From NCBI RefSeq assembly GCF_001544695.2, contig NZ_FCOM02000028.1, forward strand, positions 1-64,000: 64,000 nt of DNA, read 5' to 3'. Made by a program: the position numbers and the translations under genes. The notes beneath the pieces were generated by a model, which saw only the letters and a program-made list of their open reading frames with translations, was not told where the DNA came from and did no database searches. Numbering within the stretch: the first letter of the stretch is position 1; every line of letters begins with the position of its first letter. This DNA is from Caballeronia arvi (GTDB lineage Bacteria; Pseudomonadota; Gammaproteobacteria; Burkholderiales; Burkholderiaceae). Positions 17,014 to 24,478 of this stretch are shown one piece after another.

Positions 17014-18285
17014 ATGCTTCGCCGCAGCTTGAGACACATCTATGTGCAGGTGCTAATCGCGATCGTAATTGGTGTTTTGATCGGGCATTTCTTTCCGAAC
17101 TTCGGCCAGTCGTTGAAGCCGATGTCCGATGCGTTCATCCGACTCGTGAAGATGATCACGCCACCGCTCATCTTCACGACGATCGTATGTGGGGCATCCC
17201 AGATCGGGGACCTCAAATCGTTGGGCAAAGTCGCGGGAAAGACTTTTATCTATTTCGAAGTGGTCACCACGCTGGCGTTGCTGGTCGGCATGCTCATGGT
17301 GAACCTGCTTGCTCCGGGTGAAGGATTGAACTTGCAGGTCGGCACGACCGACACGCATGTCCTGGCCCAGTATCAGAGTTCAGTGCAACACGGAAGCGGT
17401 GGTCTTGTCGATTTCCTGCTGCACATGATTCCCAGCAGCTTCCTGGGGCCGTTCGCTTCGGGTGACATGCTGCAGATAGTGGTAATCGCTTGTCTCTTTG
17501 CAATCGGCCTGTCGTATCTGGGCCCGAAGGGAAAGCCGCTACTTTCTTTTTTCGAGTCCGTCTCCGACGTCTTGTTTCGTATCGTCGCGTTGATCATGCG
17601 TCTCGCTCCCCTAGGGGCGCTCGGCGCGATGGGCTTCGCGGTCGGAAAATACGGTCTGTCAGCGTTGCATTCACTGGGCATGCTGCTGATCACGGTCTAC
17701 GTTGCGACCATCTTCTTTCTGGTTGTTGTAATAGGAACCATCTGCCGGATGAGCGGCTTCAGTCTCTGGAGACTGATGGGCCATCTGAAGGGTGAAATCC
17801 TCCTGGTGCTCGCGACCACTTCGTCTGAATCCGTCTTTCCTCAACTCATCAAGAAGCTGGAGGCGCTGGGCTGTCCAAAGCAGGTGGTCGGCATCGTCAT
17901 GCCGATGGGCTACTCGTTCAATCTGGATGGAACGTGCGTCGCTCAGGTGATCTGCGCCATGTTCATTGCGCAGGCGTATGGCGTGCCGATGTCCTGGGAC
18001 CAGCAGATCGCGCTCATGGTGCTTTCCATGATCAGCTCGAAGGGCGCCGCCGGCGTATCCGGCGCGGGATTCGTCACCCTGCTCGCGACCTTGACGGCTT
18101 TCAAACACATCCCGATAGAAGGCGCGGCGTTGATTCTGGGCGTCGACCGCTTTATTTCGGAGATTCGCGCCGTGACCAACATGATCGGCAACGCCGTGGC
18201 GACGCTGGTCATTTCGGGGCTGGAGAAGGAGCGCGATGAAACAAAGATGGCGTTCGTGCAGAAGCGGCGGGCTGCGGAAACGTAA
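17014..18285 (+). CDS. dctA: DAACS-family C4-dicarboxylate:cation symporter (DctA type), first of three
   Basis: This 423-residue inner-membrane protein has the DctA pattern: N-terminal RHIYVQVLIAIVIGVLIGHF, 'AFIRLVKMITPPLIFTTIV', the re-entrant hairpin region around ATTSSESVFPQLIKKLEALG, the cation-binding motif GYSFNLDGTCVAQV and the final 'TNMIGNAVATLVISGLE'. DctA carries succinate, fumarate, malate and aspartate with H+ or Na+. It follows the SuyAB pair and precedes the fumarate reductase-like operon, so its substrate is probably a C4 acid or a sulfonated analogue. All motif residues are present, including the Asp of NLDG. Two paralogues occur at 25804 and 28230. Confidence 0.9.
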   Translation: MLRRSLRHIYVQVLIAIVIGVLIGHFFPNFGQSLKPMSDAFIRLVKMITPPLIFTTIVCGASQIGDLKSLGKVAGKTFIYFEVVTTLALLVGMLMVNLLAPGEGLNLQVGTTDTHVLAQYQSSVQHGSGGLVDFLLHMIPSSFLGPFASGDMLQIVVIACLFAIGLSYLGPKGKPLLSFFESVSDVLFRIVALIMRLAPLGALGAMGFAVGKYGLSALHSLGMLLITVYVATIFFLVVVIGTICRMSGFSLWRLMGHLKGEILLVLATTSSESVFPQLIKKLEALGCPKQVVGIVMPMGYSFNLDGTCVAQVICAMFIAQAYGVPMSWDQQIALMVLSMISSKGAAGVSGAGFVTLLATLTAFKHIPIEGAALILGVDRFISEIRAVTNMIGNAVATLVISGLEKERDETKMAFVQKRRAAET

Positions 18286-18384
18286 ATAAAACCTTTATCT
18301 AACCCGCAGGATTATTCGCTTTTTCTTTGCAGTCCGTGCGCGCAGACTTCTTCTCAGGCGATGCACAACAATACCAGAGACGAC

Positions 18385-19104
18385 ATGAGCAACAAGACAC
18401 TCCGTGTAAAGGTTTGGAGGGGGCGGACCTCCGGCGAGCTGATTGCCTACGATGTGCCACGGTTCGACAACCAGACCGTGCTGGACGTGGTGATGTACAT
18501 CCAGCGCAATCTTCAACCGGACCTGGGCTTCCGATACGCCTGCCGGGTCGGCATGTGCGGATCGTGCGCGATGAACGTGAACGGCAAAGCACGGTGGACT
18601 TGCCGGACCCATGTATCGAAGGTGGCCGCCGACGGGGAGCTGGAAATCACGCCGCTCTCCAATTTGCCGGTCATCAAGGATCTGGCGACGAACATGGAGG
18701 CCTTCTTCGACAAATGGGCGGAAGCGAAGGGCCAGTTCAAAGGCGAACGAACGCGCAAAGATGACTTCAGCCGAGTCTCGCCGCAAAGCAGGAAGCGTGA
18801 GGCGGCCGATGCAGGTATCGAATGTATCGGTTGCGGAGTGTGTTATTCGTCTTGCGACGTCGTGACCTGGAGGCCCGACTATCTTGGACCTGCGGCGATG
18901 AACCGTGCGTGGACCTTGATGAATGACGAGCGAGACATCAAGGGAGCTGAGCGGCTACGCGCTGTCGCGGGAGACGCCGGGTGTCACTCCTGCCACACCC
19001 AGGGTTCCTGTACGGAGCGTTGCCCAAAACAGCTATCGCCGACCGCGAGCATTGCAGGACTGAAGCGGCTCGTGATGAAGGCTGCGATCGAGGGAGATCT
19101 TTGA
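18385..19104 (+). CDS. succinate dehydrogenase/fumarate reductase iron-sulfur subunit
   Basis: This 239-residue protein has an N-terminal [2Fe-2S] ferredoxin domain with Cys 53, 58, 61 and 73 (CRVGMCGSCAMNVNG), then two Cys clusters for the [4Fe-4S] and [3Fe-4S] centres (CIGCGVCYSSCD and CHSCHTQGSCTERCP). It passes electrons between the flavoprotein and the membrane anchors. The start at 18385 (MSNKTLRVKV) fits family alignments; an ATG at 18361 would add eight residues. Its stop overlaps the next gene's start (TGATG). The flavoprotein, usually adjacent, is encoded four genes further on, after the fumarase genes. Confidence 0.92.
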   Translation: MSNKTLRVKVWRGRTSGELIAYDVPRFDNQTVLDVVMYIQRNLQPDLGFRYACRVGMCGSCAMNVNGKARWTCRTHVSKVAADGELEITPLSNLPVIKDLATNMEAFFDKWAEAKGQFKGERTRKDDFSRVSPQSRKREAADAGIECIGCGVCYSSCDVVTWRPDYLGPAAMNRAWTLMNDERDIKGAERLRAVAGDAGCHSCHTQGSCTERCPKQLSPTASIAGLKRLVMKAAIEGDL

Positions 19105-19451
19105 TGCAAACACTCACTTTGCGAACACAGGCTCGCCTGTGGTACTGGCAACGCATGAGCGCGATGGTGCTTGCCGGGTGCGTCGTTCTGCACATCGTCG
19201 TCATTATTTACGCCGTCCATAGCGGGCTTAGCGAACAGGCGATTCTCGGGCGCACTCACAGGAACTGGTTCTTCGCCGGCTTCTACTCACTTTTTGTTCT
19301 GGCGAGTGCAGTTCATGTGCCGATCGGCCTGCTAAGGATTGCAGAAGAGTGGCTCGGATGGCGCGGTCGTTCGGCTCACGTTGCCTGCCTCGTTGTCACA
19401 CTTGGCTTGCTCGCGCTCGGCCTGCGAGCCGTGATGGGAGTCATCCTGTGA
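19104..19451 (+). CDS. fumarate reductase/succinate dehydrogenase membrane anchor, first
   Basis: This 115-residue protein has three hydrophobic helices, at roughly residues 18-40, 52-74 and 92-114. The first carries the His in 'CVVLHIVVIIYAV' and the second ends in 'SAVHVPIGLLRI', both plausible haem ligands. The size and helix number match the FrdC/SdhC-like anchors of the complex. It starts inside the stop of the iron-sulfur subunit and ends overlapping the next anchor (ATGA), which indicates tight translational coupling. The assignment rests on topology and context more than on a signature. Confidence 0.82.
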   Translation: MQTLTLRTQARLWYWQRMSAMVLAGCVVLHIVVIIYAVHSGLSEQAILGRTHRNWFFAGFYSLFVLASAVHVPIGLLRIAEEWLGWRGRSAHVACLVVTLGLLALGLRAVMGVIL

Positions 19452-19804
19452 TGAGAAAGAACGATTTCCGCGCCAAATCTCACCCTGCGTACTGGGCCTT
19501 TATCGTCCATCGCCTGTCCGGACTTGCGCTTGCCTTCTTCATTCCAGTGCATTTCTGGGCCCTCGGCAAAACGCTCTCGCATGACGGCTCGCTGGATGGC
19601 TTTCTGCACTTCACCGACAAACCGCTATTCAAGTTCGCCGAGTGGGGTCTGGTCATCCTCCTCTCACTTCATCTGATGGGCGGCTTGCGCTTGCTGGCTA
19701 TCGAGTTTCTTCCGTGGAGCGGTCTGCGAAAGAACTGGCTCGCACTGGGCGCAGGAGCGAGTGCATGCACCGGGTTGGCTTTCCTCCTGGCACTCGTTCA
19801 TTGA
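19451..19804 (+). CDS. fumarate reductase/succinate dehydrogenase membrane anchor, second (SdhC/D-like)
   Basis: This 117-residue protein contains the SdhC signature SHPAYWAFIVHRLSGLALAF followed by 'FIPVHFWAL'. Three helices follow, with the late His in LLSLHLMGG. The RxSG and His residues belong to the quinone and haem site of SdhC. With the preceding anchor it docks the iron-sulfur and flavin subunits at the inner membrane. The start at 19451 overlaps the previous stop (ATGA). A fumarase alpha gene follows after 48 bp. Confidence 0.88.
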   Translation: MRKNDFRAKSHPAYWAFIVHRLSGLALAFFIPVHFWALGKTLSHDGSLDGFLHFTDKPLFKFAEWGLVILLSLHLMGGLRLLAIEFLPWSGLRKNWLALGAGASACTGLAFLLALVH

Positions 19805-19852
19805 TGTTCGCCTGAACCGGTACACCCCACAATCAAAGTAGGAGACGAGAAC

Positions 19853-20728
19853 ATGAGACTCGACCTGAAAGCTGTCGAGGAGACGGCCAAGGAACTCTAC
19901 ATTCGCGCGTTGAAGATCCTTCCGCCGGATGTCAAAGCAGGAATCGAAATGCTCGCATCGAGCGAGACGTCGCCGGTCGCGCAACGCGTGCTCGGGACGA
20001 TGAAAACCAATATTCGCGTCGCGGAAGAAACGAACAATCTCCTTTGCCAGGACACGGGGATTCCAATCTATAACGTGAGCATCGGGCGCCATGTGAATTT
20101 CGACGGGGTCGAGTTGAAGGAAGCGATTCGCCGCGGTTGCGAGAGAGCGACGAAGGAACATCCGCTGCGCTCATCGGTGGTTCATCCGCTCTCGCGGAAA
20201 AACAACCATACGTCGTGCGGCATCGAGGTGCCGGTGATTCATATCGATTTCTCGGCCGAGCCGGATCATGTGTCGCTGGAAATGGTGCCGAAGGGAAGCG
20301 GCTCCGAGAACAACTCCTTCCTCAAGATGGCCGTTCCCGCCGAGGGCATCGACGCGATCAAAACGTTCGTGATCGACTGTGCCGTTTCTGCCGGTGGGAA
20401 GACCTGCCCGCCGACGATCGTCGGTGTGGGACTTGGCGGAACGTCCGACCTTTCGATTGCGTTGGCCAAGCGGGCCGCGACTCGCGAGTTGGGGACGCAT
20501 TGCGAGGATCCGGAGGGCGCCGCGCTGGAAAAAGAGCTGTCTGCAGCTGTCAACAAACTCGGCATCGGGCCGCAGGGACTGGGCGGCGACAGCACGGCGT
20601 TCGCGGTGCATATCGAACTTGCGTCCACGCACATCACGATGAATCCGATCGCGGTGAACATGCAGTGCCACTCGGCTCGCCGCGCGAAGGCGGTGTTTTC
20701 AAACGAAGGCATCACTTACGGATTCTGA
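19853..20728 (+). CDS. class I fumarase / L-tartrate dehydratase alpha subunit
   Basis: This 291-residue protein has the alpha-domain signatures of iron-sulfur hydro-lyases: NNLLCQDTGIPIYNVSIG, NNHTSCGIEVPVIH, SAGGKTCPPTIVGVGLGG and 'THITMNPIAVNMQCHSARRA'. The conserved Cys residues hold a [4Fe-4S] cluster that interconverts fumarate and malate, or dehydrates tartrate to oxaloacetate. The beta subunit follows 4 bp later. Sequence alone does not separate fumarase from tartrate dehydratase. The surrounding fumarate reductase-like genes favour fumarate/malate. Confidence 0.9.
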   Translation: MRLDLKAVEETAKELYIRALKILPPDVKAGIEMLASSETSPVAQRVLGTMKTNIRVAEETNNLLCQDTGIPIYNVSIGRHVNFDGVELKEAIRRGCERATKEHPLRSSVVHPLSRKNNHTSCGIEVPVIHIDFSAEPDHVSLEMVPKGSGSENNSFLKMAVPAEGIDAIKTFVIDCAVSAGGKTCPPTIVGVGLGGTSDLSIALAKRAATRELGTHCEDPEGAALEKELSAAVNKLGIGPQGLGGDSTAFAVHIELASTHITMNPIAVNMQCHSARRAKAVFSNEGITYGF

Positions 20729-20732
20729 GGCC

Positions 20733-21347
20733 ATGGCCCACTACGAACTCGCCACCCCGGTTGACGAAGCCACGATCCGCAAGCTGCGCGTCAACGACAC
20801 GGTCACGCTGGAAACGACGCTCTACGGCATCCGCGATGCAACGCAGATTCACCTGTTCGACAAGGGACGAACGACGAACTTCGACCTGCGCGGACACGCG
20901 GTCATTCACACCGCTCCCAATGTTCGAAAGGTTCCGCCGAGCGCCGAGTATCCGGCAGGCTATCAGCCGGTCTGCATCGGAACGACTACTTCGGATCGCA
21001 TGGAGCGCTTTACCCGACCGCTCATGAAACAGTACGGCGTCCGAATGATCGTGGGAAAAGGCGGCTTGCGCGACGGATCGAAAGCGGCCTTCAAAGAGCT
21101 CGGCGGTGTCTACCTTGCCATCATTGGCGGCACGGCGGCGCTGGAGACGACATGGATCGAGCGCATCGAGGCGGTGGATCTCGACGATCTGAATCCCGAG
21201 TCGCTGTGGCGATTCAAGATCAAAAGCTTCGGGCCTTTGCTCGTCGCGATGGATAGTCAAGGCACCAGTCTTTACGATGCCGTCAAGGACGAGACCGCCA
21301 GGCGTCGGGCGGCTGCCCTCGAAAGCCTCGGAGTGCATGCATCATGA
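20733..21347 (+). CDS. class I fumarase / L-tartrate dehydratase beta subunit
   Basis: This 204-residue swivel-domain subunit contains the catalytic-loop region 'AGYQPVCIGTTTSDRME', MIVGKGGLRDGS and 'GGVYLAIIGGTAAL', which are conserved in FumA/B and TtdB. It completes the [4Fe-4S] hydro-lyase with the preceding subunit. Its stop overlaps the start of the flavoprotein gene by 4 bp, so one transcript carries anchors, fumarase and flavoprotein together. Confidence 0.9.
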   Translation: MAHYELATPVDEATIRKLRVNDTVTLETTLYGIRDATQIHLFDKGRTTNFDLRGHAVIHTAPNVRKVPPSAEYPAGYQPVCIGTTTSDRMERFTRPLMKQYGVRMIVGKGGLRDGSKAAFKELGGVYLAIIGGTAALETTWIERIEAVDLDDLNPESLWRFKIKSFGPLLVAMDSQGTSLYDAVKDETARRRAAALESLGVHAS

Positions 21348-23101
21348 ACCTCAAACGAATCCAGACCGATATTCTCATTCTCGGCTCGGGCGGTGCGGGC
21401 CTCTTTGCCGCATTGCACGCACATCAGAACGCGCCGCAATTGTCGATCACGGTCGCCGTGAAGGGTCTTTTAGGCAAATGCGGCTGCACCCGGATGGTCC
21501 AGGGCGGCTATAACGTGGCGCTGGCGCCGGGAGACTCCGTCGAACGTCATTTCATGGACACGATCGAGGGCAGCAAGTGGCTATCGAATCAGGAACTGGC
21601 GTGGACGTTGGTGAGCACGGCGGTCGAGCGGGTCCGCGAGCTGGAAAACGAACTGGGCTGTTTCTTCGACCGAAATCCCGATGGGTCGATACATCAGAAG
21701 GCATTTGCCGGGCAGACCTTCGACCGGACCGTGCACAAGGGCGACTTGACCGGCATCGAGATCATCAATCGCCTTGCCGAACAAGTATGGAGCCGGGGGA
21801 TCAACCGGCTGGAGGAGCATCGCGCGATCGAACTGATCAAGACGCCCGGCGGCGATGGCCTGGCCGGCGTGCTCATGATCGACATGCGAAGCGGCGAGTT
21901 CGTGTTCGTGCAGGCCAAGGCAGTATTGCTCGCGACCGGCGGCGGCCCGACCATGTACAAATATCACACGCCCTCGGGTGACAAGAGCTGCGATGGACTT
22001 GCGATGGCGCTGCGTGCGGGGCTGACGCTGCGGGACATGGAGATGGTGCAGTTTCACCCGACCGGGCTTCTTGCGGGCAGCCACACCCGGATGACCGGCA
22101 CGGTCCTCGAAGAAGGACTCCGGGGCGCAGGCGGCCATCTTCTCAACGGTCGGCACGAGCGCTTCATGCATTCGTACGACGCGCGCGGTGAGCGGGCAAC
22201 CCGCGATATCGTCTCGCGCGGGATCTATTCGGAGATGCGCGCCGGCCGCACCTCGCCCAATGGCGGCGTGTTCATCAAGATGAGCCATCTCGGTCCCGAT
22301 AAGGTCCGCAAGCAGTTCAAAGGCATGGTCGAGCGCTGCGGCGACTGTGGATTCGATCTGGCCGGAGGCGAAGTCGAAGTCGTTCCCACGGCGCACTATA
22401 TGATGGGCGGCATGGTGTTCAAGGCGGACTGCCAGACGGACCTGACCGGGCTTTTCGCCGCCGGCGAGGATACGGGCGGCGTGCATGGCGCGAACCGTCT
22501 CGGCGGCAACGGGGTTGCGAATTCGACCGTGTTCGGCGGCATCGCGGGCGACAGCATGGCCCGCTGGGTGCAGGCCAATAACAGCTATCGGGCACCCGAT
22601 GAGCCGTCGATCCTCGCCGCGATCAGCGAGGCAGAGCGACCATTTGGCAAGAAGGGCAAAGATCTCGAGTTGATCCGCGAGTCGCTGTTCGAATGCATGT
22701 GGAAGGATGTCGGCATCATCAGAAGCGACGAGGGCCTCATCAAAGCCCGGGATAGCCTCTCTGGCATGCAGGCTAAGCTGATGGATACTGGCGTCGTCGA
22801 TGGCGACCGCGCATTGAATGCTCAATGGCATGACTGGTTGAATCTGAGAAATCTTATCTCCGTCAGCCGCGTGATCACGGAAGCTGCGCTCGCCCGAGAG
22901 AACTCCCGCGGGGCGCATTTCCGTGAAGATTTTCCGGCCGCGGGGGATCTGGAATCGTCGACCTTCACGACCGTGAAGCTGTCGGGCGGACAAATAGAAA
23001 TCGCAAAACAGCCCGTGCAGTTTGTGATCGTAAAGCCCGGCGAAACAGTGCTTGAGGACGAAGATGCCGCGGCTTCGACGCCGCCGGTCCCGGCAACCTG
23101 A
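21344..23101 (+). CDS. fumarate reductase/succinate dehydrogenase-like flavoprotein lacking the FAD-linking His
   Basis: This 585-residue flavoprotein begins with the dinucleotide motif ILGSGGAGLFAALHA (residues 12-26). It keeps the dicarboxylate-site features: QFHPTG, 'GTVLEEGLRGAGGHLLN', the Arg-rich 'ERATRDIVSRGIY', TAHYMMGGM and the second FAD motif GEDTGGVHGANRLGGNGVANS. At the position of the His that binds FAD covalently in SdhA and FrdA (S-H-T before Q-G-G), this protein reads G-C-T-R-M-V-Q-G-G with Cys48. The FAD is therefore probably non-covalent, as in L-aspartate oxidase. The gene is last in its operon and is separated from its iron-sulfur and anchor partners by the fumarase genes. 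It could be a fumarate reductase or succinate dehydrogenase, or could oxidise a related C4 acid. Confidence 0.85.
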   Translation: MNLKRIQTDILILGSGGAGLFAALHAHQNAPQLSITVAVKGLLGKCGCTRMVQGGYNVALAPGDSVERHFMDTIEGSKWLSNQELAWTLVSTAVERVRELENELGCFFDRNPDGSIHQKAFAGQTFDRTVHKGDLTGIEIINRLAEQVWSRGINRLEEHRAIELIKTPGGDGLAGVLMIDMRSGEFVFVQAKAVLLATGGGPTMYKYHTPSGDKSCDGLAMALRAGLTLRDMEMVQFHPTGLLAGSHTRMTGTVLEEGLRGAGGHLLNGRHERFMHSYDARGERATRDIVSRGIYSEMRAGRTSPNGGVFIKMSHLGPDKVRKQFKGMVERCGDCGFDLAGGEVEVVPTAHYMMGGMVFKADCQTDLTGLFAAGEDTGGVHGANRLGGNGVANSTVFGGIAGDSMARWVQANNSYRAPDEPSILAAISEAERPFGKKGKDLELIRESLFECMWKDVGIIRSDEGLIKARDSLSGMQAKLMDTGVVDGDRALNAQWHDWLNLRNLISVSRVITEAALARENSRGAHFREDFPAAGDLESSTFTTVKLSGGQIEIAKQPVQFVIVKPGETVLEDEDAAASTPPVPAT

Positions 23102-23105
23102 GATT

Positions 23106-23131
23106 CGTGGGGCGGCCGTGACCGCCCCACG
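23106..23131. terminator. strong hairpin between convergent genes
   Basis: CGTGGGGCGG (23106-23115) and CCGCCCCACG (23122-23131) form a perfect 10-bp GC-rich stem with a 6-nt loop. It sits between the flavoprotein stop (23101) and the end of the convergent GntR gene (23150). No T-run follows on either strand, so it may act as a bidirectional or Rho-assisted terminator or as a 3' stability element. Confidence 0.6.
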
Positions 23132-23149
23132 GCATGCAGCGCTGAGACA

Positions 23150-23908
23150 TCATGCGTTTTCGCTGGCCTTTGTCGTATTCGCAATGTACTCGTAATGCTC
23201 CGTATTGATGCGTGTGAGCCGATACTCGACGGGTTTCTGATTGAGCGAATACGCGACCCGTTCGACTTCCAGCACCGGCGCGCCAACGTCGACTTCGAGC
23301 AGCTTGCTTTCGAGTTCGCTCGCATACGCCACGCGCAGGCGTTCATCCGTGCCCGTTACGTTGATGCCGAACGCATCCTGATAGAAGTTATAAAGAGTGT
23401 TGGAACGGCTGCGCAACATGCTCTCGGTCAGGCCGGGAAACTTCGTCTCAGGCAGCATCACCGTATCGACCACTACGACTTTTTCGTGCAGTGCAAGCGC
23501 GTTCGTGAAGACGAACAGCCGCGTGCCGTCGTCGATGTTCAGACGCGCCGCAACCGCCGGCGTGCACTTCGCGCGCTTGAAGTTGACGAGCGTGACGACC
23601 GGATAGGTCTGGTCGCCGTCGCGTCTCGCCACGCGGAAAAAGCGGAAGAAATGCCGGTCCCGCCGATGCTGGGCCACGAACGTCCCGAGCCCCTGATGGC
23701 GAATGAGGATGTTCTCCGCGCATAACTCGTCGATGGCTTTACGCAGCGTGCCGATCGACACGCCAAAGCGCTCCGCGAGCTTCTTCTCGGAAGGAATCAC
23801 TTCGCCGCCTTTCCACTCCTGAGCGGTCAGCGCGGCCAGCATGGCTTCCTTCACTTCCTTGTACCGCGTTCCGCCCGGACCGACCGGCATGGCTGTGACT
23901 GTGCTCAT
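23150..23908 (-). CDS. GntR-family regulator (HutC type, UTRA domain)
   Basis: This 252-residue protein starts at the ATG at 23908, which has GGGAGG just upstream. Residues 15-85 are a GntR winged helix (GEVIPSEKKLAERFGVSIGT, then LRKAIDELCAENILIRHQGLGTFV). The rest is a UTRA ligand domain ending in VLEVERVAYSLNQKPVEYR and 'RINTEHYEY'. It is divergent from the second suyAB copy, whose promoter lies 80-110 bp away, and is its probable regulator. UTRA domains bind small acids or sugars; a sulfonate ligand is possible. Confidence 0.9.
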   Translation of the reverse strand: MSTVTAMPVGPGGTRYKEVKEAMLAALTAQEWKGGEVIPSEKKLAERFGVSIGTLRKAIDELCAENILIRHQGLGTFVAQHRRDRHFFRFFRVARRDGDQTYPVVTLVNFKRAKCTPAVAARLNIDDGTRLFVFTNALALHEKVVVVDTVMLPETKFPGLTESMLRSRSNTLYNFYQDAFGINVTGTDERLRVAYASELESKLLEVDVGAPVLEVERVAYSLNQKPVEYRLTRINTEHYEYIANTTKASENA

Positions 23909-23990
23909 CACGCCTCCCTCGACTTCTCTTTTTGGATGACGCCCATTGTACCCGTCCGCGACAAACATGTAACACATATAGATGAGTTAG

Positions 23991-24019
23991 TTGACATGGA
24001 TGATATCGAAGCCTACTAT
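23991..24019 (+). promoter_or_regulatory. sigma70-type promoter for suyAB copy 2
   Basis: TTGACA at 23991-23996 and TACTAT at 24014-24019 are separated by exactly 17 bp and lie about 70 bp before the suyA start. This is close to the sigma70 consensus. Upstream AT-rich sequence with TGTAAC and GTTA half-sites (23969-23989) is a possible GntR operator. Read by eye. Confidence 0.65.
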
Positions 24020-24086
24020 TCATCTCAACGAACGGCGCCGGGCCGATCTGGCCGGTCCCTTCGGTTCATCACTAAAGGAGGAGCAC

Positions 24087-24428
24087 ATGAGTCACGCAGC
24101 GGCGGGAGCAAGCAGTGCAACGAAGGCGGAAGGCGGCGAGCGCAGAACGATCCATATCGTGCTGCATGAGGCAAAAGACACGGTGGGCGTCGCGGTCGTC
24201 GAAGGCATCAAGGCGGGATCGCAACTGAACGCGTGGATCATGGACGAGGACGAAATCGTCACGGTCCCGGCGAAGCAGGACATTCCCATCGGTCACAAGG
24301 TCGCGCTCAAGGACATGAAAGTGGGTGACACGGTGTTCAAGTACGGCGTGGATATCGGCAAGGTCGTGCAGTCGATCACGGCGGGCGAACACGCACACGT
24401 GCACAACATCAAGACGAAGCGCTGGTAA
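24087..24428 (+). CDS. suyA: UxaA/SuyA-type lyase small subunit, copy 2
   Basis: This 113-residue protein has the same SAF domain as copy 1, preceded by about 21 extra residues (MSHAAAGASSATKAEGGERR). AAAGGAGGAG just before 24087 supports this start. It matches copy 1 at 80 of 91 aligned residues (88%), far less than the large subunits match each other. It is the first gene of the operon opposite the GntR regulator, followed by suyB copy 2 after 60 bp. The role is the same as proposed for copy 1: small subunit of a sulfolactate-type lyase. Confidence 0.75.
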   Translation: MSHAAAGASSATKAEGGERRTIHIVLHEAKDTVGVAVVEGIKAGSQLNAWIMDEDEIVTVPAKQDIPIGHKVALKDMKVGDTVFKYGVDIGKVVQSITAGEHAHVHNIKTKRW

Positions 24429-24478
24429 TCAGCCTCGCGCAATCAGCGCTATGTCAGGCCCACTTCACCCCACATCGA

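Noticed and set aside
23106..23131. Hairpin considered as an attachment site or IS end
   Set aside because: It lies exactly between two convergent stop codons, with a short loop and no matching copy elsewhere in the window. A terminator or stability element is the simpler reading.
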